From positions 1,240,001 through 1,304,000 of the forward strand of contig OZ245048.1 of NCBI GenBank assembly GCA_965224435.1: a stretch of 64,000 nt of DNA, given 5' to 3'. This document shows positions 35,994 through 45,973 of the stretch, piece after piece. Source of the DNA: JAJRQY01 sp965224435. GTDB taxonomy: Bacteria > Actinomycetota > Acidimicrobiia > Acidimicrobiales > SZUA-35. The position numbers and the translations under genes were made by a program. How positions within the stretch are numbered: position 1 is the first letter of the stretch; every line of letters begins with the position of its first letter. The notes beneath the pieces were generated by a model, which was given only the letters and a program-made list of their open reading frames with translations, was not told where the DNA came from and ran no database searches.

Positions 35994-36224
35994 ATGTCGA
36001 ACGTACTGGTCCGTGATCTGCCTGATGATGTCCATGGTGAGCTGCAACGACGTGCAGCACAGGCGGGTCAATCTCTTCAGCAGTATTTGCTGATCGAGTT
36101 GGGCCGCCTGGTAGAGCGTCCCACGGTGAATGACGTACTTGACCGGATCGAGAAAAGATCGGGCGGCTCAGTTGGGTTCGAACAAGCCGTATCCGACCTC
36201 GTCGATGGTCGGGACCGGGAATGA
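35994..36224 (+). CDS. FitA/VapB-like ribbon-helix-helix antitoxin
   Basis: The 76-residue protein begins SNVLVRDLPDDVHGELQRRA, a ribbon-helix-helix DNA-binding fold, followed by a toxin-binding tail. Antitoxins of this kind bind the partner toxin and repress their own operon. ATG 35994 has no ribosome site and sits at the predicted transcription start. It overlaps the toxin gene by 4 bp (ATGA). Confidence 0.88.
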   Translation: MSNVLVRDLPDDVHGELQRRAAQAGQSLQQYLLIELGRLVERPTVNDVLDRIEKRSGGSVGFEQAVSDLVDGRDRE

Positions 36225-36622
36225 TCGTTATTGATGCCTCGGTCCTAGTCAATGTCCTTGCTGATGATGGAACAGATGGTCGTGTTGCCAGGCAGACGCT
36301 GCGGGCCGAGACCGATCTGGCAGCCCCCGATCTGATCGACATTGAAACTGCTGCGGTATTGAGGAAGCGATGGCTGAGGAAGGATCTCAATCTCGACCGG
36401 TTCCGTCATGCGATGGACGATCTTGCCGACCTGCAGATAATCCGGTACCCGGCCGCTTCATTCATGTCGCGAGTGTTTGAGCTTCGCTCGAACGTGACTC
36501 CATACGACGCGGTGTATGTGGCGCTAGCTGAAGAACTTGGATGTGCCCTGGTCACCAGCGATAAGCGGCTCGCTGCAGCAACGGGGCCAAGGTGTGAGAT
36601 GCGCGTTCTTCGGATTGCCTGA
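36221..36622 (+). CDS. PIN-domain (VapC-like) toxin
   Basis: The 133-residue PIN nuclease shows the first acidic residue in VIDASVLVNVL, a middle Glu in LIDIETAAVLRK and the last pair in TPYDAVYVALA and LVTSDKRLA. Such toxins cut tRNA or rRNA when freed from the antitoxin. All expected active-site residues are present, so it is presumably functional. It lies directly after the antitoxin and 290 bp after the formate dehydrogenase operon. Confidence 0.9.
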   Translation: MIVIDASVLVNVLADDGTDGRVARQTLRAETDLAAPDLIDIETAAVLRKRWLRKDLNLDRFRHAMDDLADLQIIRYPAASFMSRVFELRSNVTPYDAVYVALAEELGCALVTSDKRLAAATGPRCEMRVLRIA

Positions 36623-36651
36623 TGTGCAGCACTCCGGGTTAGCTTGCCTGC

Positions 36652-37245
36652 ATGGACAGTGATGGATGGGATCAGCGATACGCCGACAGTGAGTACGTCT
36701 GGACGGTGAAGGTCAACCAGTTTGTGGAAGAAAATCTGGCTGGCCTTGAGCCGGGAACGGCCATTGACCTGGCCGCGGGCGAGTGTCGCAACACCGTATG
36801 GCTTGCTGGCTTGGGCTGGAAGGTCACCGCCGTTGACTACTCCCAGACTGGCTTGGACAAGGGCCGCAAGCTAGCGGACGACCACAAGGTCAGCGCCGAC
36901 TATGTGTGCGCCGATGCCACGACCTGGCAGTCTCCCGAACTCGTTGACCTGGTTGTGCTGAGCTACTTGCAACTTCCCAAGGCCGAACGAACCGCGGCCT
37001 TGGAGCACGCCAAGACCTGGCTGAAGCCTGGGGGCATGGTCTTCGTCATCGCCCATGACCAGACCAATATCGACGGCGGCTACGGAGGGCCTCCATCCAA
37101 GGAGGTCTGTTATGACCTGGACGAGACGGTGGCCGCTCTGGATGGTCTCACCATCCGGAAGGCCGAGATAGCCGAGCGAGTCGTTAGCAAGCCTGACGGT
37201 GAGCACACTGCGCTGGACACCCTGGTGATCGGAGTTGCTTCATGA
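36652..37245 (+). CDS. Class I SAM-dependent methyltransferase (TehB-like)
   Basis: The 197-residue protein has the SAM motif I IDLAAGECRNTVWLAGLG, an acidic motif II (VTAVDYSQ) and motif III-like DLVVLSYLQLP. Opening WDQRYADSEYVWT is typical of the TehB/tellurite-resistance-like group of small methyltransferases. Substrate unknown. Its stop overlaps the RidA start (ATGA), so the two are coupled. Confidence 0.85.
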   Translation: MDSDGWDQRYADSEYVWTVKVNQFVEENLAGLEPGTAIDLAAGECRNTVWLAGLGWKVTAVDYSQTGLDKGRKLADDHKVSADYVCADATTWQSPELVDLVVLSYLQLPKAERTAALEHAKTWLKPGGMVFVIAHDQTNIDGGYGGPPSKEVCYDLDETVAALDGLTIRKAEIAERVVSKPDGEHTALDTLVIGVAS

Positions 37246-37637
37246 GTGAGCGAGGACCAATCATCCCAGAGGGCCAGCAAGGGACCTACGACCGCTTCCA
37301 CTTTCCTGCCGCCTTCAGAGTTGGCGACACCGTGCACGTTTCTGGAGTCATCGGACACGGCCCCGATGGCCGAGTTCCGGCCGAAGCAGCGGATGAGTTC
37401 AAGGCGGCGTTCGATGCCTTGTCTGCGACCTTGGAGGCTGCCGGAGCTTCGCTGGCTGACATTGTTGATCTGACCACCTTCCACGTTGGCATGAAAGAAA
37501 TGGAAGCCTTCATGGCCGCCAAGGATGCGGCCATTGTCGAGCCCTACCCGGCTTGGACTGCCATTGGTTGTGCCTCCCTCATCATCCCGAAAGCTCGAGT
37601 CGAAGTAAAGGCCACCGCCGTCATTCCCGCCGACTGA
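37242..37637 (+). CDS. RidA/YjgF family protein
   Basis: The 131-residue protein matches RidA enamine/imine deaminases: HVSGVIGHGPDGRVP, a central FDALSATLEAAGASLADIV helix and a C-terminal RVEVKATAVIP, where the Arg binds the substrate carboxylate. RidA removes reactive 2-aminoacrylate from PLP enzymes. Coupled to the methyltransferase gene. Confidence 0.85.
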   Translation: MSERGPIIPEGQQGTYDRFHFPAAFRVGDTVHVSGVIGHGPDGRVPAEAADEFKAAFDALSATLEAAGASLADIVDLTTFHVGMKEMEAFMAAKDAAIVEPYPAWTAIGCASLIIPKARVEVKATAVIPAD

Positions 37638-37745
37638 GATCACCCTCGGCTTGGCCACGCTGTCAGCACTGACTCCGTGTCGCGACTTCGACCCCTTTGC
37701 GGGACGATGAGCGCGCTCGGAACTCATGTGGCGTAGATTTCGATC

Positions 37746-38792
37746 ATGGCTGATGATCGCATTGAAGCGGAACGTACGGCGGCGACTCAGTCGGCGGAGG
37801 AACTGGGTTTCTCGGGCGTTGTGCGAATCGATGTTGCCGGTGAGTCATCGTGGAGCAAAGCCTTTGGGCTGGCGGATCGCGGCCGCGATCTCCCCAACGA
37901 CACAAACACCCGCTTCAGCATTGCTAGCGGAACCAAGGGATTCACCGCACTGGTGACAATGAGTCTGATTGAATCTGGCTTGCTGGCACTCACAACAACC
38001 GCTCGGTCGGTGCTTGGGGATGATCTCCCGCTGGTGGATGATGAGGTCACGATTGAACAGCTTCTCAACCATCGCTCCGGCATCGGTGACTACCTGGACG
38101 AGTCTCAGTCTGGCGACATCAACGAGCATGTGATGCCGGTGCCCGTACATCAGTTGGCCAGCACCAAGGACTACCTCCCGATTCTGGAGGGTCACCCTCA
38201 AGTCTTTGCCCCTGATGAACGATTCGCCTACAACAACAGCGGTTTCGTCGTCCTGGCCCTGATCTTGGAACGGGTCACTGGGCAGCAGTTTCAGGACCTT
38301 GTTCGAGAACGAGTCTGCGAACCCGCCGGGTTATCCAACACCGGCTTTGTTCGCTCTGACCAGCTTGCTGGGGATATCGCTATCGGCTATTTGGTAGCTG
38401 ACACAGAAGGGTATGGGGCAACGGCCGAGCGACTGCGAAGTAACGTCTTTCATCTGCCCGTGATGGGCAGCGGAGATGGTGGCTTGTTCAGTACCACCGA
38501 AGATCTGCATGGACTCTGGTCAGCCCTCTTCGCTGGACGTGTCGTCTCTGCGAAAACCTGGCAGAACATGATGACTTCGCGGAGCGAGGCTTCATCGGAG
38601 AAGATGCGGTATGGCCTGGGGTTCTGGCTCCAGGAGACGAGTTCAGCTGTGATTCTGGAGGGCATGGACGCCGGGGTTTCCATGCGGAGCTTGCATGATC
38701 CCGACCGTGGCGTGACCTATAGCGTGCTGTCCAATACTTCTTCTGGCGTATGGCCCCTCGCCAAGAAGATCGAGGAAGTCCTCGGGTTGTAA
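37746..38792 (+). CDS. Serine hydrolase of the class C beta-lactamase / DD-peptidase family
   Basis: The 348-residue protein has the SxxK site SGTKG (~residue 59), the YxN motif YNNSG and the usual LLNHRSGIGDYL segment. No signal peptide is seen, so it is probably cytoplasmic, an esterase or peptidase rather than a drug-resistance enzyme. A KTG-like third motif is not evident near the end. Confidence 0.82.
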   Translation: MADDRIEAERTAATQSAEELGFSGVVRIDVAGESSWSKAFGLADRGRDLPNDTNTRFSIASGTKGFTALVTMSLIESGLLALTTTARSVLGDDLPLVDDEVTIEQLLNHRSGIGDYLDESQSGDINEHVMPVPVHQLASTKDYLPILEGHPQVFAPDERFAYNNSGFVVLALILERVTGQQFQDLVRERVCEPAGLSNTGFVRSDQLAGDIAIGYLVADTEGYGATAERLRSNVFHLPVMGSGDGGLFSTTEDLHGLWSALFAGRVVSAKTWQNMMTSRSEASSEKMRYGLGFWLQETSSAVILEGMDAGVSMRSLHDPDRGVTYSVLSNTSSGVWPLAKKIEEVLGL

Positions 38793-38884
38793 CAGCTCCA
38801 ACTGGACCGCCAATTGCGCTCCCGCCAATCTCTTGACGGAGAATCCAGAGACCGGGGTTGCGTTCGTCAAGAAATCAAGCGAAC

Positions 38885-40147
38885 ATGTGTTCGATGAACG
38901 ATCCAGGAGTAGAAGCGCCCAGAACGGTTGACATCGACTTGACCCAGATCGAACCTCAGCCACCCGAAGCACCAACGATTCTGCATGCCGACCTTGACGC
39001 CTTCTATGCCTCGGTGGAACAGCGCGACAATCCCGAGTTGAGGGGAATCCCAGTAATTGTCGGTGCCGGAGTGGTTCTGGCCTCCAGCTATGAGGCCCGA
39101 GCCATGGGCGTCCGTACCGCTATGAGTGGACGTGAGGCCCGCAAGCGATGCCCCCAAGCCATTGTGATCTCACCTCGGATGAAGGCCTACTCCCAGGCCA
39201 GCAAGGATGTCTTCGAGATCTTTCACGACATCTCACCGACGGTGGAAGGACTGTCCATCGATGAGGCCTTCATTGACGTAACTGGTCTGCGCCGTTTGGT
39301 CGGTCCTGCCAAGGGAATAGCGGAGAACTTGCGGCGACGAGTCAAGCAAGAAGTCGGCCTGGACATCAGTGTCGGTGTTGCGTCCACCAAGTTCCTGGCC
39401 AAGGTGGCGAGTGGGGTGTGCAAACCCGATGGACTGCTCATCGTCGAAGCGGGTCGAGAAATCGAGTTCCTGCATCCCCTTCCCGTTGGCAAGCTCTGGG
39501 GTGTCGGCCCAGTCACCGATCGCAAACTCCGTGATCGTGGTGTGAAGACGGTGGCCGAGGTTGCAGCGCTCACCAAGGATCAGCTGGTGGCCATGCTCGG
39601 TCGCGGTTCAGGACATCACTTACATGCACTGGCCCACAATCGCGACCCTCGTCGGGTCGACACCGGCAGACGCCGTCGCTCCATTGGTTCCCAGCGAAGT
39701 TTTCCCGGTGGGGGAGTTGATCGCCAAGAAGCCGAAGCCATCTTGTTAGAAGTGACCGATCGGGTCACTTACCGCATGCGGTCCGGCCACCGGGTAGGCA
39801 AGACCGTCACCCTGCGTCTCCGTTTTGGTGACTTCAGCCAAGCCACTCGATCAATGACCGTTCATCAAGCGACCTCAGAAACCGCGGTGGTGCTTGCCGC
39901 TGGCCGGGCCTTGCTGAGCGGAGCGTGGCCAACCATTCGAGAGCGAGGACTGACCAAGGTCGGCATTGCTGTGAGCGGCTTAACTGATGATTCGGTCATC
40001 CAGCTTGCTCTGCCCCTAGACGGCAAGGACACCATCCAGCTGGACGCGGCCATGGACAAGGTTCGTGACCGATTCGGTCGTTCCTCCATCGGGCTCACCA
40101 CCCTCACCAATCGTCCCAAGCTTGAGGTTCCACTTCTCGATGTTTGA
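38885..40147 (+). CDS. dinB: DNA polymerase IV (Y family)
   Basis: This translesion polymerase shows ILHADLDAFYASVEQRDNPEL with the first catalytic Asp, SSYEARAMGVRTAM, and SIDEAFIDVTGL with the catalytic Asp-Glu. The helix-hairpin-helix thumb (LPVGKLWGVGPVTDRKL) and the little-finger domain follow. A beta-clamp motif is plausible near the C-terminus (VIQLALPL). The start is uncertain: ATG 38885, ATG 38894, or an upstream TTG at 38858. Confidence 0.93.
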   Translation: MCSMNDPGVEAPRTVDIDLTQIEPQPPEAPTILHADLDAFYASVEQRDNPELRGIPVIVGAGVVLASSYEARAMGVRTAMSGREARKRCPQAIVISPRMKAYSQASKDVFEIFHDISPTVEGLSIDEAFIDVTGLRRLVGPAKGIAENLRRRVKQEVGLDISVGVASTKFLAKVASGVCKPDGLLIVEAGREIEFLHPLPVGKLWGVGPVTDRKLRDRGVKTVAEVAALTKDQLVAMLGRGSGHHLHALAHNRDPRRVDTGRRRRSIGSQRSFPGGGVDRQEAEAILLEVTDRVTYRMRSGHRVGKTVTLRLRFGDFSQATRSMTVHQATSETAVVLAAGRALLSGAWPTIRERGLTKVGIAVSGLTDDSVIQLALPLDGKDTIQLDAAMDKVRDRFGRSSIGLTTLTNRPKLEVPLLDV

Positions 40148-40208
40148 CTGCTGAGATTTGGCGGTCGGCGTTTGACTATTGTCTGGCGATCAGAGCTACG
40201 TTGCCTGA

Positions 40209-41153
40209 GTGACAGCAAATGCAACCACCGCAGGGGCAGGATCAAGCCCCAGTCCCGTGCCCGGTAGCGGCACCGACTCCAAGTTCGGGAGAACCGGCGG
40301 CGGTCTTATTGGTGCCGCCCTTTCGGTTACTGCTTGGGGCGCCGGCAGCGTGTTGGCCAAGGGTATTGACCTCGATCCAATGGCCATCGCCGTCTACCGA
40401 TTTGGCCTGTTCTCGGTGATCATCCTGGCCTGGATGCAATTCCGTGGCACGACACTCAGCCTCAAGATCATGAAACGTTCGATGTTTGGTGGTCTGGCCC
40501 TTGGCATCAATGTTGCCCTCTTCTTTAGTGCGGTCAAGATCACCAATGTGGTCAATGCCACCCTGATTGGCTCACTCCAGCCGGTCTTTGTGGGAGTGGT
40601 TGCTGCCCGGTTCTTTGGCGAACAGATCAAGAAGCGAGATGCCTTGCTATCAATGGGCGCTTTCATCGGGGTCGGACTGGTGATGCTGGCCTCCAACGGG
40701 ACACCGGAATGGAGCGCAAAAGGAGATGCCCTGGCCTTCTGCGCCATGCTTTGTTGGGCCACCTATTTCATTGCGTCCAAGCAATCCAAGGGGCGGCTCA
40801 CACCCACCGAGTTCACCGCCGGAACCGCAATCTGGGCTTGCCTTGTCAATATCCCGCTAGCCCTCGCCTTTGGCCAAGACCTCTCCTGGCCCGATCGAGG
40901 AAGCTTGGCCTGGCTGATGCTGATGGTGCTCGTGGCTGGTGTGCTTGGCCACTCCATCATGAACTGGTCCCTGGTTCGGATTCCCTTGTGGGTCGGCTCC
41001 ACCTTCACCCTGCTTATTCCCGTCATCTCCTCGCTCATTGCCTGGGCGGCCTTGGGTGAGAGCCTGAAACCGGCTCAAGTCGGCGCCATGGTTCTGGTAT
41101 TCGGAGCTCTGGCCCTCATTGTGCAAGGCCAAGCCAAAGCTGCTCGAACCTGA
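40209..41153 (+). CDS. EamA/DMT-family transporter
   Basis: The 314-residue protein has ten hydrophobic segments in two repeated EamA halves, after a Gly/Ser/Pro-rich start of ~30 residues. Family-like stretches are VTAWGAGSVLAKGI, NATLIGSLQPVFVGVVAARFFGE and the second-half LVRIPLWVGSTFTLLIPVIS. The family exports metabolites or drugs; substrate unknown. Start is GTG 40209. It ends 2 bp before the convergent ASKHA gene. Confidence 0.88.
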   Translation: MTANATTAGAGSSPSPVPGSGTDSKFGRTGGGLIGAALSVTAWGAGSVLAKGIDLDPMAIAVYRFGLFSVIILAWMQFRGTTLSLKIMKRSMFGGLALGINVALFFSAVKITNVVNATLIGSLQPVFVGVVAARFFGEQIKKRDALLSMGAFIGVGLVMLASNGTPEWSAKGDALAFCAMLCWATYFIASKQSKGRLTPTEFTAGTAIWACLVNIPLALAFGQDLSWPDRGSLAWLMLMVLVAGVLGHSIMNWSLVRIPLWVGSTFTLLIPVISSLIAWAALGESLKPAQVGAMVLVFGALALIVQGQAKAART

Positions 41154-41155
41154 CG

Positions 41156-43183
41156 CTAACTCTTGCTGCGACGGCGGCGCCTTGAGCGGCCTTCGCCCCC
41201 TGCTCGCTCGACCGGATCCGGCGCTGTTGGGAAGGCCATGGCCTTGACGAACAGGTCTTGGAACGCAGGTTCCATCGCCGTTTCGATCTTGACGACCTCG
41301 CGAACGACTTCTTCGATCTCTGCTCGTTCGGATCGGGACAGGAGCAGGCGTACCGCCCCCGTTCCCGCCGAGTTACCCGGTGATGACACGGTGCCAGCAC
41401 TAGTTGGAATCAGATCGATGTCGGCGGCGGCCACCGGATCAATATGAGCACCAAAGGCTCCAGCCAAACGGATGTCGTCCACCTGCTCCAAGCCTGCATG
41501 TTGCATCAAGAGGTCAATGCCAGCTTTCAGTGCGGCCTTGGCCAGCTGGATGGCTCGGACGTCATTCTGGGTAATCCGCAACTCGACCTGATTCTCTGCA
41601 GCCGGCACCAAGACATAGGCGAAGGTGCGGTCATCGGCGACGATCCGGCCAGATTCGACGGCGGCCGGGCTGATGTCGCTGGCTTGGCGAATGACACCCT
41701 TCTTGTCCAGAATGCCAGCAACAGCCATGTCGGCCAGGACCTCAATGACACCAGATCCACATATGCCAATGATGCCGCCGCCAGTGCTGCCCTGGACGCC
41801 AGCATTAGGCGGGACGAAGTCGGGATCGTTACTCCAAAGATTGGAGCCAATGACCTTGAACCGAGGCTCAAGGGTGTCCGGATCGATTCGGACTCGTTCG
41901 ATGGCCCCCACTGCCGCTCGAACACCGCAAGAGAGCTGGGCTCCCTCAAAGGCTGGTCCAGTGGGTGAAGAAGCGGCCCACAGGTTGGACTTGTTGCCGA
42001 GCACAATTTCGGCATTGGTTCCGACATCGACCAGGAGCTGGATGCCTTCTGAATGGTGGGGGCGTTCAGCGACAATGGCGGCGGCAGTATCGGCGCCAAC
42101 ATGGCCAGCAATACAAGGAGCGATGTAGACCGCAGCGTTGGGGCAATCTAGGTCCAGCTCGGTAGCAGCGATCTCTACCGCTTCGTCGGTTTCGAGGACG
42201 AAGGGTGCGGTTCCAAGAGGAATGGTGTCATAACCCAACAGCAGGTGATGCATGACGGGGTTGCCAACCATGGTCATTTCTAGGATCTTGTCGCGGCTGA
42301 TCTCAGCTTCGTCAACAACCTCACCAATGAGTTCGTCCAATGCGGTCCGAACCGCCGTGGTCAGCTCGATATCGCCGCCCGGGTTCATCATCACATAGCT
42401 GACCCGGCTCATCAGGTCTTCGCCGAATCGGATCTGGGGATTCATTCGTCCGCTGGAGCCGACGACCTCACCGGTGGCCAGATCACAAAGGTGACCAGCG
42501 ATGGTGGTTGATCCGATATCGATGGCCATGCCGTAAGCGGCATCGACGAATCCTGGCCAGGCAGCGGCGACAATCAACTGTCCGTCAGATTGGGTTCGCA
42601 ACGCGACGGTGAGGCCAGCTGGTTCGCTTTCGGGCGCGACTTCGGTTTGTGAACGGGCCGTTTCGATGGCGTCGGCAACCTGGGATTCGAGTGAGCCAGG
42701 AACCAAGACTTCTTCGATGTGCCAGTCTCTGGCCAGGGCAACCCGAAGCAACAGCAATGGCGGGGCGACACCGGAAACCTCGACATAGCGAAGCTCAGTG
42801 ACAGGGTCGATAGTCAAGCCTTCAAGGTTGACTTCCTTGCGGATGACCTGCTTGTGGATCTGGCTGGACTCGGGAATGTCAATAACGACGTCGGTCTGGA
42901 TGACTGCCGCGCACCCGAGGCGGTGCCCCTCCTGGAGTGGACGTTTCCCGCCATAGGACTCTTCGGTCGATCCAGGCGCACTCAGTGCGTCGGCGTCAAT
43001 GTCCAGTCCCCATTTGGGGAAGGAGCCAGTGCCGGGCACAACTTGGCAACGACCACAGATGCCTCGGCCACCACAAACCGAGTCGAGGTCAATACCGAGC
43101 TGTCGGGCGGCATCAAGCACCGTTGCTCCGTCGGTTACTTCGCCTTCACGTCCGCTGGGGGTGAAGATGATTCGGTTGCTCAC
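41156..43183 (-). CDS. ASKHA-domain corrinoid activation protein (RACo-like) with N-terminal [2Fe-2S] domain
   Basis: These proteins use ATP and an Fe-S cluster to reduce inactivated Co(II) corrinoid back to Co(I). The 675 residues begin with a ferredoxin domain (CGGRGICGRC and RLGC) and continue with a large ASKHA (DUF4445) part: YGMAIDIGSTTIAGHL, ILEMTMVGNPVMHHLL, LLVDVGTNAEIVLG, GGIIGICGSGVIEVL and RLAGAFGAHIDP. The last residues are basic (RSRRRRRSKS). The ATG overlaps the stop of the preceding gene in the leftward operon that begins with a corrinoid protein, its likely client. Confidence 0.9.
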   Translation of the reverse strand: MSNRIIFTPSGREGEVTDGATVLDAARQLGIDLDSVCGGRGICGRCQVVPGTGSFPKWGLDIDADALSAPGSTEESYGGKRPLQEGHRLGCAAVIQTDVVIDIPESSQIHKQVIRKEVNLEGLTIDPVTELRYVEVSGVAPPLLLLRVALARDWHIEEVLVPGSLESQVADAIETARSQTEVAPESEPAGLTVALRTQSDGQLIVAAAWPGFVDAAYGMAIDIGSTTIAGHLCDLATGEVVGSSGRMNPQIRFGEDLMSRVSYVMMNPGGDIELTTAVRTALDELIGEVVDEAEISRDKILEMTMVGNPVMHHLLLGYDTIPLGTAPFVLETDEAVEIAATELDLDCPNAAVYIAPCIAGHVGADTAAAIVAERPHHSEGIQLLVDVGTNAEIVLGNKSNLWAASSPTGPAFEGAQLSCGVRAAVGAIERVRIDPDTLEPRFKVIGSNLWSNDPDFVPPNAGVQGSTGGGIIGICGSGVIEVLADMAVAGILDKKGVIRQASDISPAAVESGRIVADDRTFAYVLVPAAENQVELRITQNDVRAIQLAKAALKAGIDLLMQHAGLEQVDDIRLAGAFGAHIDPVAAADIDLIPTSAGTVSSPGNSAGTGAVRLLLSRSERAEIEEVVREVVKIETAMEPAFQDLFVKAMAFPTAPDPVERAGGEGRSRRRRRSKS

Positions 43184-43578
43184 GCGGTTTCTGTTTCGCT
43201 TGTTTCTGATCCATCAGCCTCTGCTCCATCAGCGTCTGACGCGGTTGCATCTGGTTCGGCTGAATCGAGCCGTGGCTCGGCGAATCCGCCATTGCGGACG
43301 AACTCATCCAAACGTTCGATTGGAAAGGCGGAATCCAGTTCTTCGGCCAAGGCGGCAGCGACTGCCGCTGGCTCACCCTTGAGCGGGGTCTTCTCTTGGC
43401 GCCACTCATTCACATAGGCGCTGGACGTGGTGATGTCGGCCACCATGGCCGCCCGATCGATGGCCTTCTGGAAACGCGGCTTGAGCAGGACCTGGTGTTT
43501 CTCTTGACGAGACTTGGCGTTCACCTGGGCGGGGATGTCTCGCCAGTAGATGGTGATGAGTTGTGCGCCTCGGGCCAT
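43180..43578 (-). CDS. 'Virulence factor' family (PF13769-like) protein of the corrinoid operon
   Basis: The 132-residue protein has a conserved-looking first ~95 residues (LITIYWRDIPAQVNAK, then SAYVNEWRQEKTPLKGEP) and an acidic Ser/Glu/Thr tail. Despite the family name, I recall its members mainly beside corrinoid methyl-transfer genes. No catalytic motif is apparent. It is 2 bp after the DUF1638 gene and overlaps the ASKHA start by 4 bp. Confidence 0.75.
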   Translation of the reverse strand: MARGAQLITIYWRDIPAQVNAKSRQEKHQVLLKPRFQKAIDRAAMVADITTSSAYVNEWRQEKTPLKGEPAAVAAALAEELDSAFPIERLDEFVRNGGFAEPRLDSAEPDATASDADGAEADGSETSETETA

Positions 43579-43580
43579 GA

Positions 43581-44289
43581 TTATCCGCGATCTGTGTTTG
43601 AGGTGAGGTTCTTGGAGCCGGCAGTCTCAGAGGGAGAGCCGGGTGCGGTGATGGTAACGGTGACCGGATGATCCAACGCCTCCCGCAATGGTGACAATCC
43701 CGTGTGGCGGCGATCAAATTCCAGACCAAGTCGTTGGGCTGCGTCCGAAGCCATTGCGGTGAGTTCGTCCAGCTGGTCAGGGTCATTGGTCTGGGCCAGA
43801 TAGACGACTCGCTTGTAATTGCCGAAATACATGCTCAGCAGCTCGGGGTGCTGCTCGATCTTGAGTGGTCCCCAGATCAGCTGATCGAAATGACGGGCCA
43901 GAAAATCGGTAAGGAAGAACGTGCCAAGTTCCTCGTCATGGAGCGCTCGAAAAGACTCAGCCCCAACAAAGAACGAATAGCAGTGCTCACCGGGCAGTCG
44001 TTCGATAACAATAGAAAGCTCGATCTGCAGGCGCTCCATCAGTGAATCCAACAAACCACCGGTTCCACAGTCGCCGTAGCCAAGCACAATCCGCTCAAGC
44101 GGCGAATCGCTGTCGGCCGCCTCGCCGACCAGAGTGCGAATGGCTTCTTCGACCGCGGCGGGAATCTTGGCTGGACGACTATGGAGGGGAGCGGGCAGAT
44201 AGGAGGCGTTGACCCCGACCGCTCGCAGTTCGCGGACCAGGGCTCCACAGGCAATGACTGCGGTTGAGGAACCTAAGGGTTGCTCATTG

Positions 44290-44312
<23 letters not shown>
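43581..44312 (-). CDS. DUF1638 family protein
   Basis: The 243-residue protein shows VIACGALVREL at the start, YGDCGTGGLLDSLM in the middle and a GEHCYSFFVG segment, the Cys/Gly-rich pattern of DUF1638. Members occur with corrinoid proteins and methyltransferases; the function is not known. Conserved Cys residues suggest metal or cofactor handling (inference). Its 5' end overlaps the corrinoid protein gene by 23 bp. Confidence 0.8.
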
Positions 44313-45042
<730 letters not shown>

Positions 45043-45115
45043 TGCAGGATCGTTTCTGGCTCGGGTGGAGAACCGGTTGTTTCCAACAAGTGGAAGAATA
45101 CCGTATCGTGCGACT

Positions 45116-45973
45116 ATGACTGGTCAAGAACAGAGTTCTGAGTCACTATCGGCGGCTAGTGTCGAGGATCCAGAACCCTTTGATATTGGGCCCCACCTGG
45201 ATGAGGTCACCAATCTGATCTGTTCGGCGAGCGAGCGGTCGCTGGCATGGTTCCGTCAAGGGGCTCAGATGAGCGGTTCGGTTGACAACAAGGCCGAACC
45301 GGGATCCTTTGATCCGGTGACCGAAGCAGACCGGGCGGTAGAAGACGAGATACGGGCCGGCTTGTTGGAGTTGTTTCCCGATCATGCCGTCGTTGGCGAA
45401 GAACGTGGAACCACGGGCAAGGGTGAGCGCCGCTGGATCATTGATCCCATTGACGGCACCCGGGCCTTCATCAGTGGTCAGCCAATGTGGGGAACTCTCG
45501 TTGGTTTCCAAGATTGCGGACGAGTTGTCGCGGGTTGGCTTCATCAGCCAACAACGGGTGAGACCTATGTTGCTTCCCCCTCCGGATCTTGGTGGGAGTC
45601 CTCCGGTGGTCGTCGACCGCTTGGCACGTCGAACGTGACTGAATTGGATGATGCAATCCTGCTGTGCACCCATCCCTCCATGTTTGTCACGCCCAAAGAG
45701 CAGATGGCTTTTGCTCGAGTGGAAAAATCAGTCAAGATGAGCCGCTACAGCGGTGACTGCATCAACTACGCCTTGCTGGCAACCGGGTCGGCCGATCTGG
45801 TGATCGAGAACCAGCTGCAGCCTTATGACATCATCCCCCTCATCCCCATCATCGAAGCTGCTGGAGGAGTGGTGACTGATTTGTCTGGTGCCCTACCAAT
45901 GGAGGGTGGCTGGGTCGTTGCCGCGGCGACTGCAGAATTGCATGCCCAAGCCTTGGAATTGTTGACTAGCTAG
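45116..45973 (+). CDS. Inositol-monophosphatase-family phosphatase, HisN-like
   Basis: The 285-residue protein has the metal-binding motifs GEERG and WIIDPIDGTRAFI and the late GDCINYALLATGSADLVIE with QPYDIIPLIPIIEAAGG. The latter pattern resembles the histidinol-phosphatase (HisN) branch rather than inositol phosphatases, but the substrate cannot be fixed by eye. Start ATG 45116 is preferred; the frame extends to 45065. Its stop shares CTAG with the convergent phospholipase D gene. Confidence 0.82.
   Translation: MTGQEQSSESLSAASVEDPEPFDIGPHLDEVTNLICSASERSLAWFRQGAQMSGSVDNKAEPGSFDPVTEADRAVEDEIRAGLLELFPDHAVVGEERGTTGKGERRWIIDPIDGTRAFISGQPMWGTLVGFQDCGRVVAGWLHQPTTGETYVASPSGSWWESSGGRRPLGTSNVTELDDAILLCTHPSMFVTPKEQMAFARVEKSVKMSRYSGDCINYALLATGSADLVIENQLQPYDIIPLIPIIEAAGGVVTDLSGALPMEGGWVVAAATAELHAQALELLTS

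Noticed and set aside
45043..45115. Cobalamin riboswitch before the corrinoid operon
   Set aside because: The 73-bp gap is too short and contains no B12-box-like sequence.
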